From: Salinibacterium sp. NK8237
GTDB lineage: Bacteria > Actinomycetota > Actinomycetes > Actinomycetales > Microbacteriaceae
Assembly: GCF_015864955.1 (NCBI RefSeq)
Contig: NZ_JADYWE010000001.1
Span: 1,240,001-1,304,000 of the forward strand
DNA: 64,000 nucleotides
Direction of reading: 5' to 3'
The position numbers and the translations under genes are program-made. The notes under the pieces are model-generated. The model had not been told where the DNA came from, ran no database searches, and saw only the letters and a program-made list of their open reading frames with translations. Of this stretch, positions 19,876 to 28,413 are shown one piece after another; the first letter of the stretch is position 1; every line of letters starts with the position of its first letter.

Positions 19876-20594
19876 CAGCCAGTCTCCTCTTCGCTCGTAG
19901 ATTCAGCCGTCTCGGCGTCTTCGGGAATTTCTTCAAACCTGTGAAGCAGCGCCTCGTCGCCGACAAATACTGAGACGATCGCGGCGTACGAACCATCATC
20001 TTCGTTTGCCGAAATTTGGGTGACCGAGCCATCTAACAATCCATCGATAGTTGGTGCCTTGCGCAGCCAGACATCGATAGCAGCGAGCGTCGGTGCCGTC
20101 ACGCTAACCGAAAGCAAGCCGATCGAATCTGGTTCGATCGGTGACAGCGACTCAGCAAAGACCTGCAACGGGTTGGCGGTCTGAAGGCTGTATGCCGTGA
20201 TCGTCATTCCGCTACTGAGCTGAGCGTCCAGCGCTTTTATCAGTGTTTCGGTTGAGATTTCAGTCGAGGTGATAAACAGCTGAGCTGCCTCTGCTGACTT
20301 CAACTGGGCGGAAGCGACACGAACTTCTTCGTACTGCCCCTGCTGTTCAATGAGCGAAAGCGTCAGCGATCGGGCATTTTCGAGTGTCGCCGCTCGCTGG
20401 AGTTGGTAGATATTGGCGCCGACGGCCACGAGTACAGCGATTCCCAGAGCGATGAGAGCGACAAATATCGCGCGCCCCCGAGCACTGGCTGCTGCCTTCC
20501 GTTCCCCGACCTCGGGAGGAAGCAGAGAAACGAGCGGCGGATAGCCGAAAGGCACCTTGACTTCGCGCCGAGTCACCGGCTTTTTCTCGCTCAT
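19875..20594 (-). CDS. pilN: Type IV pilus assembly protein PilN-like
   Basis: PilN is a bitopic membrane protein whose cytoplasmic N-terminus binds PilM. The 239-residue product has a basic N-terminal segment with VPFGYPPLVSLLPPEV (residues 14-29), matching the INLLP-type PilM-binding motif. A membrane helix follows (about residues 45-66, AIFVALIALGIAVLVAVGANI), then an extracytoplasmic domain with an acidic Glu-rich tail. It overlaps pilM by four bases and pilO by one. Confidence 0.85.
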   Translation of the reverse strand: MSEKKPVTRREVKVPFGYPPLVSLLPPEVGERKAAASARGRAIFVALIALGIAVLVAVGANIYQLQRAATLENARSLTLSLIEQQGQYEEVRVASAQLKSAEAAQLFITSTEISTETLIKALDAQLSSGMTITAYSLQTANPLQVFAESLSPIEPDSIGLLSVSVTAPTLAAIDVWLRKAPTIDGLLDGSVTQISANEDDGSYAAIVSVFVGDEALLHRFEEIPEDAETAESTSEEETG

Positions 20595-21631
20595 GCGGAG
20601 ACCCCCATAACCAATCCCAGAGCAACAGACATATCTTGAGGTTCGCCGGTTCCCCGAAGACCGCGGCCGACGGTGGTCAGGCTGAACGGATCAGGCTGCG
20701 TCGTCGGCAACTTGGTGAACTCGGCGACCGTTTCAGTAAGGCCAAGCAATCGTGATCCGCCGCCGCTCATCACAATGCGATCAATCGCGCGATTGTTGTG
20801 GGCGTTTTGGAAGTACTGGATCGTGGCTCGAATTGCCAGCAAAGTTTCGTTCACGAGTTCGAATGAGACCTCGAGTGCGGGACGCTGTTCTGCGGTGGCA
20901 CGAGCAGCAACAACTCCGACTGAACGCTTAATCGCTTCAGCGTCGCGAGTCGAGATGTCTAGACGCTGCGAAATGCCCTTCGTGATGTCAGCGCCTCCGT
21001 TCGGCAACAGCCGAACGAAGTGCGGAACATGGCCGTCGAGCGCGACGAGCGCCGTTGTCGCTGCCCCAATATGAACGAGCAACGTCGTGGCGTTCGCTGT
21101 CTCTGGACTTGAGAACAAACGAGTCAATGCGAACGGAGCAAGATCAACGTTCTTCGGCTGGAGTCCCGCCGCGATCGCCGCGTTCACGTTAACGAGTACC
21201 GGTGCCTTGATCGCAGCCACCAGCATCCCCTTGAGCATGGGGCCGGTCTCGCCGGCCACTTCTGCGGACGGGTAGAAATCGAGGAGAGCGTCTACAGCAG
21301 GAACCGGAAGAAGGTCTTGCACCTGAAAAGGAAGTGACTCGCGCACCTGGTTAAGAGGAAGGCGAGGAACAGTGATGTCCCGAGCAAGAACTTTCGAATT
21401 TCCCACTCCGAGCACGACGTCTCGTGTTTTAAACCCTCCGGTCGACCACAGTTTGCGGATCGATGCAGTGACGGTCGCCGAGTCGACGACCTCGCCGGAA
21501 CGCACTGCCCCCTCAGGCAGTGCCACTTCGCCGTAGCGCACGATCGTTGGTTTCTGAGTGTTTGGATTGTCGACTTCCACAGCACGAATTGCTGTAGAAC
21601 CGATGTCCAGCCCCACTAATTTCTTTCCCAT
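20591..21631 (-). CDS. pilM: Type IV pilus assembly protein PilM
   Basis: PilM is an actin-like, ATP-binding cytoplasmic protein that connects the assembly ATPase with PilN/PilO. The 346-residue product begins MGKKLVGLDIGSTAIRAVEV, the phosphate-1 motif of the FtsA/PilM fold. It also has LVHIGAATTALVALDGH (phosphate-2) and VMSGGGSRLLGL (adenosine motif). Length is normal and it is coupled to pilN by an ATGA overlap. Confidence 0.95.
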   Translation of the reverse strand: MGKKLVGLDIGSTAIRAVEVDNPNTQKPTIVRYGEVALPEGAVRSGEVVDSATVTASIRKLWSTGGFKTRDVVLGVGNSKVLARDITVPRLPLNQVRESLPFQVQDLLPVPAVDALLDFYPSAEVAGETGPMLKGMLVAAIKAPVLVNVNAAIAAGLQPKNVDLAPFALTRLFSSPETANATTLLVHIGAATTALVALDGHVPHFVRLLPNGGADITKGISQRLDISTRDAEAIKRSVGVVAARATAEQRPALEVSFELVNETLLAIRATIQYFQNAHNNRAIDRIVMSGGGSRLLGLTETVAEFTKLPTTQPDPFSLTTVGRGLRGTGEPQDMSVALGLVMGVSA

Positions 21632-21651
21632 TTCTCCCCCTAGGACGGTGG

Positions 21652-22455
21652 TCAGCTAAGACCGACCGCCGCCATATATCCGTTCCAAATTTGCGCACCG
21701 AACGCGATGCCGACCCAGGCGCCCGCGATCATCCACGGCCCGAACGGAATCGCCGTTCGTCTGCCGGCTTTCTTCCTGAGCATCAGAATGATGGCAAACA
21801 AACCGCCAAGCAAGAATGCGGCGAAGGCTCCGACCGCAACAACTTCCCAACCGAGCCACCCCAAGTAGAGCCCCAGAACGGCGGAGAGTTTGACGTCTCC
21901 CATTCCCATTCCCCGCGGCGACACCAGAGCGATAATGAAGTAAAACACGAACAATGCCAGTGCGCCGAGAGCTGCAGTAGCGAGCGCGCTCCAGTTGCCT
22001 GTTCCCGCACTCGCAATGCCCAAGAGTACGAATCCAACTATCAACGACGGCAGAACAATCTTGTTCGGAAGCGTCTGGGTATCGAGATCGATGAGCGTGA
22101 GCGCGATCGAAATTGCCGCGAGGTATAAGAATGCGGGAAGCGCCCAGACCAGAGCAGTTTCTGCTCCAATTGCTGCAGCCACAACGCCGAATGCCACCGC
22201 GGTCCCCGCTTCGACGAGCGGATACCGAGCCGCGATTGGCTCTCCGCAGTCGCGGCAGCGCCCGCGGAGAATGAGCCAGCTCACGACAGGGATGTTGTCG
22301 TAAAAGCGAATCGTGTGTTCGCATCGGGGGCACGCGCTCGGCGGCGAACTTAGCTTCTCGCCTCGCGGGAGTCTCCAAATGACGACATTCAAGAACGAGC
22401 CAACAGCTAAACCGAGAAGCGCGGCAAATACAGTGACAAAAGTGGTCGCGGTCAT
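21652..22455 (-). CDS. pilD: Type IV prepilin peptidase / N-methyltransferase
   Basis: PilD cleaves the short leader of prepilins at the cytoplasmic membrane face and methylates the new N-terminus. The 267-residue polytopic protein has a tetracysteine cytoplasmic domain (CPRC and CRDC, about residues 43 and 68). The two catalytic aspartates are in ALTLIDLDTQTLPNKI and GMGMGDVKLSAVLGL. Eight or so hydrophobic segments are visible. Both methylase cysteines and protease aspartates are intact. It overlaps the preceding minor pilin gene by four bases. Confidence 0.96.
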   Translation of the reverse strand: MTATTFVTVFAALLGLAVGSFLNVVIWRLPRGEKLSSPPSACPRCEHTIRFYDNIPVVSWLILRGRCRDCGEPIAARYPLVEAGTAVAFGVVAAAIGAETALVWALPAFLYLAAISIALTLIDLDTQTLPNKIVLPSLIVGFVLLGIASAGTGNWSALATAALGALALFVFYFIIALVSPRGMGMGDVKLSAVLGLYLGWLGWEVVAVGAFAAFLLGGLFAIILMLRKKAGRRTAIPFGPWMIAGAWVGIAFGAQIWNGYMAAVGLS

Positions 22456-24224
22456 GGGGTCGCTACGCCGGCGGAGTCGTAGGCGGAATCCACCTCAATC
22501 CACACGTTGATTCCATAAGTTGTCGTCACCGGCGAGAGGAACTTGGGCGGTGCCAAGTAACGGAAGCGGCTGTCATAGTTGTAGTCCTTGATATAGCCGC
22601 CACCGTAGCTAATGATTCCACGGAACTTCTGGGCGATCGCGCCGTTGACGGTCAGCACTCCCCTAGCGTCACCGGTTGGGTTTTGTGTTGCGAAGGTGTG
22701 AGCCACAGAGAGGATAGCGGCGTTGATCTCGCGCCCCGCGTTCTTATTGCCCAACAACGACTTATTGCTTGAGTTGACTGGATTCCAGACCCACACAGCA
22801 TCGTTTCCGACGAGACCCAAAATGTCGTCATCGTCATCGTGGTATGTGATATCGCCTGTCACATAGATGTAGTGCTCGGCGGACAGCGTTGTTTGGCCAT
22901 TGAGCGTGCCTTTGACGAAGAGATCGCCCGAACGGCAGCCGTACGACCCAGCGGCTGCGACCTCGCTGGTCATCGGGTAGCCGATTCCATTGCCATTGCC
23001 GTTGGAGTCTTTGCTACCCGACGCTCCGACACACGTCAGCGTCTTTTTGGGGCTCGAGGAGATCGTGGGATACGCGTTGCTCGCCCAGTAGTTGGGGTCT
23101 GTACTTACGCTCGGCACGTTCTGAATATAGATCACGTTGTTCGATGGAAGCGTAAAGGTCGCGCCACCGACAGTGTTCATCGCAGCGACATTCCCACATT
23201 CCGAGGGCGTCGAACCCGAAGTCGCGGGCGATCCTACGATCTGGGTAACCTTGGTCCAGGGCGAGTACACGGTGATTGTGCCGTTGGAGTTAAGGGTGAT
23301 CGATGTCGGCCCCGTGTAGAGGCAACCGGGACGGGGAACACCATCACTCGTAAGGTCTGACCGGGTTTCCCGCAGGTGCTCAGAGTTGGTTGCGGGCATC
23401 CCAATAACGGGTGCGGTGCGAGGGTAACCGGCGAGATCGAAGGTTTGACCACTGCAATTTTGCGAGTTTGAATTCTGGGCGTTGTACTTGATCGCGGAGG
23501 TGTTTGTGGGGGAATACCCCGTGGTCACTTCACCGCGAAAACGCGCATCACAAATGCGAATCGTGTCGTTGGAATGTACCGGTCCGTCGATGTCATCATT
23601 TGATCCGAATCCGATCTCACCGCAGTTACTACCACGACCGGCCCACCAATACTTGACGCACGTGCTTGCTGCGTTGGAGAAGGCAGGATCTTGAATTTCG
23701 TAGTCAGTGAAGTAGAGGAAATCGATGAAGCCCTCTTGACGAAGATCGGCAACGATGGAACGAGTTTCGTTGCCCACTTTTCCGGTTGACCGGACACGCA
23801 CAACACCGTTGTCTGCATAATCCGAGTTATCGACCTCGTAGCGATAGGAAGCTTCGCCATCACTGCCCTGAACCGTCGCCCACGGTTCCGTGGATTCCGT
23901 GTTGAAAGCCGGGTTCTCCAAGCTGACGTCGGGGAGAACAACGCTGCTGCCGGTGCTGATGGTGTAGTCAGCGTCAGGGTTTCCGTAGCGAATGTACGAA
24001 GTGTCCTCTGACAGCCGGCTCTTGTAATCTTCGATGCCGGCATAAGCCGCGCTCATGGCAGCTGACCACTGCTGCGTGGTCGTTGCCTGACGGAACCCAG
24101 TCGTCGAGTAGACGACTGCGGTGGTAACCAAGAGACCGAGCACCACTGTGATACCGATCACCATCGGCAAAGCAGCACCGCGATCTCCGCCTAGACGTGC
24201 TCTAAGTAGGGTCAGCATGGTCAT
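22452..24224 (-). CDS. Very large PilX-like minor pilin, possible pilus-tip protein
   Basis: The 590-residue product has a short basic leader ending GGDRG, then AALPMVIGITVVLGLLVTT, matching the N-terminal pattern of PilX-type minor pilins. Position +5 is Met instead of Glu. The remaining ~540 residues are predicted extracellular, rich in Ser/Asn/Gly/Tyr, with several Cys that could pair (for example CVKYWWAGRGSNCGEIG). No known adhesin domain was recognised. A size three to four times that of a normal minor pilin suggests a tip adhesin or sensor. It overlaps the flanking genes by four bases each. Confidence 0.7.
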   Translation of the reverse strand: MTMLTLLRARLGGDRGAALPMVIGITVVLGLLVTTAVVYSTTGFRQATTTQQWSAAMSAAYAGIEDYKSRLSEDTSYIRYGNPDADYTISTGSSVVLPDVSLENPAFNTESTEPWATVQGSDGEASYRYEVDNSDYADNGVVRVRSTGKVGNETRSIVADLRQEGFIDFLYFTDYEIQDPAFSNAASTCVKYWWAGRGSNCGEIGFGSNDDIDGPVHSNDTIRICDARFRGEVTTGYSPTNTSAIKYNAQNSNSQNCSGQTFDLAGYPRTAPVIGMPATNSEHLRETRSDLTSDGVPRPGCLYTGPTSITLNSNGTITVYSPWTKVTQIVGSPATSGSTPSECGNVAAMNTVGGATFTLPSNNVIYIQNVPSVSTDPNYWASNAYPTISSSPKKTLTCVGASGSKDSNGNGNGIGYPMTSEVAAAGSYGCRSGDLFVKGTLNGQTTLSAEHYIYVTGDITYHDDDDDILGLVGNDAVWVWNPVNSSNKSLLGNKNAGREINAAILSVAHTFATQNPTGDARGVLTVNGAIAQKFRGIISYGGGYIKDYNYDSRFRYLAPPKFLSPVTTTYGINVWIEVDSAYDSAGVATP

Positions 24225-24922
24225 TGTCCAATTCTCGAGGTGCCCAAGTTAGGGATTCCCACCGTGTTTTCGATCGTCGCGGGACTAGCCCCGCCGGTTG
24301 CGTCACTCTGCACTGTCATTACCACTTTTACGGCGGCGATTGACGGAAGCAGCGATGTGGGCACCTTGCCCGACACCGGCAAGATTTCATTGCCCGACAC
24401 ATCGAGATAGGTGAAGAGTGCGCCGGTCGAGGAATCGAGATTGCGTGAAATTGTTCGCTCGCTCGTGGCATAAGAGGGAAAGCTGAAGTAGCCCAAACTC
24501 GACTCCGTCGCATCCCAGCGCCGCTCGATGAGCGTGTGAGAGCTCGTTACTTCGAATTCGACTTGAAGGGGTTCAGGATCGAGAGCGTCCGTGTCTAGGT
24601 AGGTGCTGAGTCGGGCCAGATTCGGCTTGGCGACAGTGAAGACAGGAACGTTGGTGTCGGTGCCACTCTGGGTGAGCTCGGTGCCGGAACGAATAACACG
24701 GGTCAGTTCGTTCATCGCAACGCTCACCGTGTTGGAGTTGTTCGACGTCGCTTGGTCGTCGGAAAACGACCGGGTGAAGGCCACAAAGATTGTCATCACC
24801 ATCGCCAAAAGCATGGTCATGAGACCCATAGTGACAATCAACTCGCTGAGAGTGACCCCTGCTTCGTCCCGTCGAATTCTTTCGACACGAGCGAAAAGTC
24901 TCTTTCGGGCGCCACGAATCAT
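24221..24922 (-). CDS. PilW-like minor prepilin
   Basis: The 233-residue product has a 22-residue basic leader ending EAG, then VTLSELIVTMGLMTMLLAMV, a class III signal with Glu at +5 for cleavage by PilD. The rest is a globular beta-rich pilin head. I use ATG at 24922 because the leader aligns and it overlaps the upstream stop as ATGA; the frame is open to 25018. It probably forms part of the initiation or tip complex with its neighbours. Confidence 0.8.
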   Translation of the reverse strand: MIRGARKRLFARVERIRRDEAGVTLSELIVTMGLMTMLLAMVMTIFVAFTRSFSDDQATSNNSNTVSVAMNELTRVIRSGTELTQSGTDTNVPVFTVAKPNLARLSTYLDTDALDPEPLQVEFEVTSSHTLIERRWDATESSLGYFSFPSYATSERTISRNLDSSTGALFTYLDVSGNEILPVSGKVPTSLLPSIAAVKVVMTVQSDATGGASPATIENTVGIPNLGTSRIGQ

Positions 24923-26301
24923 GATGCCACCCGCGGATCTACTGTGACGATGCCGGTTGTAGAGGTTCCGCCGCCGAAGATCGGGTTGAGCACGGCACTC
25001 AAGCCCGAGGAAGTCCACCCGGTGAGCGCGCCATACTTTTGAATCTGCCAGGTGCCGTAAGGCAGCGCGATGCTGTTTGTCGTTGAGGAAATAGTGCTGA
25101 AGTACAACGTGGTTCGGGCGTCACAGCCCGGATCCCCACTATTTGCGACGGGGGCAGCGGGAACTGCGCGAATCGTCGCGCCACTCATGCCAGAGACTTC
25201 AACGAGCCCCATGGGAACGACGGCAGTAACAGTGCCGCCGGGATTAGCGGCGACGGCCTCGGCAGCGGGCGAGGCATACGTGACTGTGCCCACGAGTTTG
25301 TCCGGCCACAGCGCCGTGTTCGGCGACAGACACGTTGCTACCGTGCTGGTCGGGTCGGCCGACTCCGGAATATAGGTTCCTGCCATCGACACGTAGCCTG
25401 ACCGCCATGGGAAGAGCTTGACCGTTCTGCTGAAACTCGTCGAGCTCGTGCTCGTCGTATAAGTGCTGTAGGTGCTCACAAACGACGTTGCCATGTCCTT
25501 AGGCATCTGCGCTTTAGACGGTGTCGATGCGCTGACGTACTTGACGGCAAAACTTGCAGCCTCGTCATAGTTGAACGACATCGAGGATGCCGAACCCGCG
25601 GTCACCTTGGCGAGCTGGCTTGGCACCGTGGACTGGCCGGCCTCGGTGATGTAGTTCGTTTTGGAAACAGTGACGTTGTAGTTGCCCGGGGTGACCTTGA
25701 GAATAAAGGTGCAGCCTTGAACGTCAGTCGCTTTGATGGTGGTGGAAGGCGTTTGGGCTCCGGCAGACGGAGAGGCAGGTGTTGCGCTCACGGTCACTCC
25801 CGAGACACCCTCGCCGGTTCCACCCAGAACGGAAACCAAGATAGTGCCCAGGGCGGGATCGTTGATGCGCTCGGACGGAGCGAGAAGGGTGTCCGCGCTC
25901 ACCGGCGAAGTACCTTCGCGCATGTTGGGCCACGATACTTCTACGTTGATTCTCTTGTAGCGCAGAGCGCCGGTACCAGTGCCACACGCGGCGGAGGCGA
26001 CGTCTGAGGAGACCCACTCAGTAGTCCGCGTCACGGTGTAGTCGTCGCCGTTGATGGGCACGACGCGAGTGGCATCGAAAAGGTTGAAGACTTCGTCGGC
26101 TGCGCGAGCGAGGTCGATTTCTTCTGCAGCCAAGTTGGCGGCAACCACCCGGGCGCGATTGTCGCGCGTGGTGGAAAGAACAGTGGTGAGGGTGTGAAGC
26201 ACACCCAGTGAAACAACCGCGAAAATGATGATCGCGATTAGCACCTCGAGCAGGCTCATTCCGGCTTCGGAGCTGCGCAGGCGTCGGAGAACCTTGTGCA
26301 T
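24919..26301 (-). CDS. PilV-like minor prepilin with carboxypeptidase-regulatory-like domain
   Basis: The 460-residue product has a 14-residue leader ending SSEAG, then MSLLEVLIAIIIFAVVSLGV with Glu at +5. Residues about 150-225 (TILVSVLGGTGEGVSGVTVSA through GNYNVTVSKTNYITEAG) look like a CarboxypepD_reg/Cna-B-like beta sandwich, an add-on not found in classical PilV. Several similar Thr/Ser-rich segments follow. It is the first gene of the minor-pilin sub-operon, separated from pilA by a terminator. Confidence 0.75.
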   Translation of the reverse strand: MHKVLRRLRSSEAGMSLLEVLIAIIIFAVVSLGVLHTLTTVLSTTRDNRARVVAANLAAEEIDLARAADEVFNLFDATRVVPINGDDYTVTRTTEWVSSDVASAACGTGTGALRYKRINVEVSWPNMREGTSPVSADTLLAPSERINDPALGTILVSVLGGTGEGVSGVTVSATPASPSAGAQTPSTTIKATDVQGCTFILKVTPGNYNVTVSKTNYITEAGQSTVPSQLAKVTAGSASSMSFNYDEAASFAVKYVSASTPSKAQMPKDMATSFVSTYSTYTTSTSSTSFSRTVKLFPWRSGYVSMAGTYIPESADPTSTVATCLSPNTALWPDKLVGTVTYASPAAEAVAANPGGTVTAVVPMGLVEVSGMSGATIRAVPAAPVANSGDPGCDARTTLYFSTISSTTNSIALPYGTWQIQKYGALTGWTSSGLSAVLNPIFGGGTSTTGIVTVDPRVAS

Positions 26302-26399
26302 GATGAGCCCTTTCGTTCGGGTAGTTAAGGGTGGAGCAGTGCGGGTGTTCCGAGAGGAATGGGTTTCCTCGGGAGAGCGATCACTCTCCGGGTGCGAAA

Positions 26400-26429
26400 A
26401 CGGGGCGCCGCCGCTTGGCGACGCCCCGT
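26400..26429 (-). terminator. Terminator or attenuator behind pilA
   Basis: On the minus strand ACGGGGCG and CGCCCCGT, continued by a GGC-rich inner stem, form a strong hairpin followed by TTTCG, 20 bases after the pilA stop. Two further inverted repeats (GGAGAG/CTCTCC and GAGGAA/TTCCTC) follow before the next gene. The arrangement fits high pilA expression with limited readthrough into the minor pilins. Confidence 0.75.
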
Positions 26430-26448
26430 CTCGTGGATTTAATTCAGA

Positions 26449-26883
26449 CTACGGGGTCGGAGCGGTGACGCCGGTTTCGCTGTCGTACGTAAGGCTCAAA
26501 TCATCGTAGAGATCGTGAGTTCCAACAATCGTGTACCCGTCGTCAGCTCCACCCGAGGCGGAACTCTGCGCGGCGATGACGAGATCTACGTTCTCGGTCG
26601 GCTGGTAACCGAAGTCCTGAGCCGTGGTCTCGGTGAGACCGTTGTAAGAGCCACCCTTCGAAATCGCATACGTCTCGGCAGCGATAACTGCGTTGGCGAT
26701 GTCGGACTTGACCTGAGCTTCCCAAGCGCCCTGGCGCTGGTTCAGGAAGAAGGGGATGGCGATCGCGGCAAGGATGCCGATGATCAGTACAACAACGAGG
26801 AGCTCAACAAGGGTGAAGCCCTTCTGGTCGTTCTCGAGGTCGTTGCGCTTGGTGCGCAGTGCTTCATGCATACGTGAAATCAT
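26449..26883 (-). CDS. pilA: Major type IV pilin
   Basis: PilA is the structural subunit of the pilus fibre. The 144-residue product has a leader ending QKG at residue 22, then FTLVELLVVVLIIGILAAIA, a textbook prepilin with Phe +1 and Glu +5. An alpha-helix (AWEAQVKSDIANAVIAAETYA) and a small beta head follow. No disulphide-forming cysteines are present, unlike many Gram-negative pilins. A second ATG (Met5) could also start translation. It is flanked by terminators, consistent with separate strong expression. Confidence 0.95.
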   Translation of the reverse strand: MISRMHEALRTKRNDLENDQKGFTLVELLVVVLIIGILAAIAIPFFLNQRQGAWEAQVKSDIANAVIAAETYAISKGGSYNGLTETTAQDFGYQPTENVDLVIAAQSSASGGADDGYTIVGTHDLYDDLSLTYDSETGVTAPTP

Positions 26884-26892
26884 TTGGATTTT

Positions 26893-26989
26893 CCTGTCTA
26901 GTGTTCGGATCTTGGACAGGGGCCCCCAGAAAAAATTAGCTTCTCAGCCCCCCACAAAAAATACTCTCAACATGTGGGCTAGCTGAGAA
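26893..26989 (-). promoter_or_regulatory. Structured pilA leader: terminator-like hairpin and RBS-masking hairpin
   Basis: On the minus strand TTCTCAGC (26989-26982) pairs with GCTGAGAA (26948-26941), with an inner CCCACA/TGTGGG stem. A run of six T follows at 26935-26930. Nearer the gene, CCTGTC-type arms (26920-26915 and 26898-26893) form a second hairpin whose right arm contains the AGGAAA ribosome-binding site of pilA. The pairing is plain in the sequence; a regulatory role is inference. Confidence 0.6.
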
Positions 26990-27106
26990 TCCCACAAACG
27001 GGGGTGAACTGCCCGTATTCTGCCCCCAGTCTGAGGGGGTACACGCGAGTCGCAGCAGTTTTTGCGCCCACTTCAGGGGTAGATGCCGGCTCGTTAAAGG
27101 CCAAAC

Positions 27107-27138
27107 GGGGGCATCACGACTCGGGTCGCGACGCCCCC
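27107..27138 (-). terminator. Terminator behind pilC
   Basis: On the minus strand GGGGGCGTC and a complementary GATGCCCCC arm form a near-perfect hairpin with an internal GTCGCGAC-type stem, 34 bases past the pilC stop. It separates the pilBTC segment from pilA. Confidence 0.7.
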
Positions 27139-27171
27139 GCTTGGGGCTGCTAGGTGTCTATTGGCTAGGGA

Positions 27172-28413
27172 CTACTTGATCTGATCGAAGATGGCGAAGA
27201 TGGGCATATACAGAGCGATAACCATCACACCGACGATCGCACCGATAACGCCGATCATGAGCGGCTCAATGAGCGCTGTGAGCTGTTCTGTAGTTTTCAG
27301 CACCTCGTCGTCGTAGAAGTCAGCAATCTTCGAGAGCATGACTTCCATAGAACCGGAGTCTTCACCGACGGAGACCATTTGGGTCACCATCGAAGGGAAC
27401 ACCGACTCCCGCATGAGGGGGGCGGAGACTGATTGGCCTTGACGTACGGCGTCCGCCACGCGTCGCAGGGCTTCCTCAATCACATAGTTTCCCGAGGTCT
27501 CGCCCACGATCGAGAGAGCCTGCAGAATTGGAACGCCGGCGCCCAGCATCGTGCCGAAGTTTCGAGTAAATCGAGAGATGGAGACCTTGCGGAAAAGCGG
27601 CCCAAACACGGGCATCCGAAGCTTCCACGGGTCAAGGAACTTGCGCACGCGTTCAGTGTGCTTGTTCTTGCCCCACCACACTGAGAACGCTATCCCGCCG
27701 ACCACCAGCACGGGTGCGATGAACTTCATCGCCGAGGATGCCCACACGAGCATTTGAGTGAGCAGCGGAAGCTCTCCGCCGAGGTCAGCAAACATCTGCT
27801 CAAAAACGGGAACGATGAAGAGCAACATGCCGACCACCGCGGCGATCGCCATAATCAACACCACGACCGGGTAGGTCAGTGCCGATTTGATGGTTCCACG
27901 GAGCTTCACTTCACTCTCGAAGTTGTTGGCAATCGACTCAAGCGCGTTGTCGAGGAATCCGCCGGTCTCACCCGCCCGCACCAAATGGATCATGATCGGA
28001 GGGAACACGGTCGCATGCTTAGCGAAGGCATCCGATAGCGTGCCACCGGTCTCCACCTCTACCCGGATTTCACCCAGCGCTTTGGCTAACGTCGGGTTTT
28101 CAGTCTGCTCCGACAAAATCACGAGCGCTCGGATCAACGAAAGACCTGAAGAGATCATCGTCGACATCTGACGGCTCATCACCGCGAGATCGTCAAGCCC
28201 CACGCCCTTCTGCAGGAAGGAGATGTTGATCTCCTTGTTAATACCTGTGCCACCGCCAGCCTCGGTCACGGAGATCGGGCTCACACCCATGGAGCGCAGC
28301 CGTGTCAGAACCTGGTTCTCGTTAGCGGCGTCAATGCGCCCCTTGACGACCTTGCCGGCTTGATCGCGTGCCTTGTAGTCGAATGACTTCGTCGTGGATG
28401 CTGTTGCAGCCAT
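27172..28413 (-). CDS. pilC: Type IV pilus inner-membrane platform protein
   Basis: PilC is the polytopic platform on which the PilB and PilT motors act. The 413-residue product contains two GspF/PilC repeats with conserved segments (MSRQMSTMISSGLSLIRAL and FTRNFGTMLGAGVPILQAL), each followed by a VRAGE/VSVGE-type motif (HLVRAGETGGFLD and QMVSVGEDSGSME). Three hydrophobic stretches mark the membrane helices. Length is standard. It overlaps pilT by one base. Confidence 0.97.
   Translation of the reverse strand: MAATASTTKSFDYKARDQAGKVVKGRIDAANENQVLTRLRSMGVSPISVTEAGGGTGINKEINISFLQKGVGLDDLAVMSRQMSTMISSGLSLIRALVILSEQTENPTLAKALGEIRVEVETGGTLSDAFAKHATVFPPIMIHLVRAGETGGFLDNALESIANNFESEVKLRGTIKSALTYPVVVLIMAIAAVVGMLLFIVPVFEQMFADLGGELPLLTQMLVWASSAMKFIAPVLVVGGIAFSVWWGKNKHTERVRKFLDPWKLRMPVFGPLFRKVSISRFTRNFGTMLGAGVPILQALSIVGETSGNYVIEEALRRVADAVRQGQSVSAPLMRESVFPSMVTQMVSVGEDSGSMEVMLSKIADFYDDEVLKTTEQLTALIEPLMIGVIGAIVGVMVIALYMPIFAIFDQIK

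Noticed and set aside
26884..27106. Known c-di-GMP riboswitch (GEMM) before pilA
   Set aside because: The conserved core of the known class was not found; only generic hairpins are visible.
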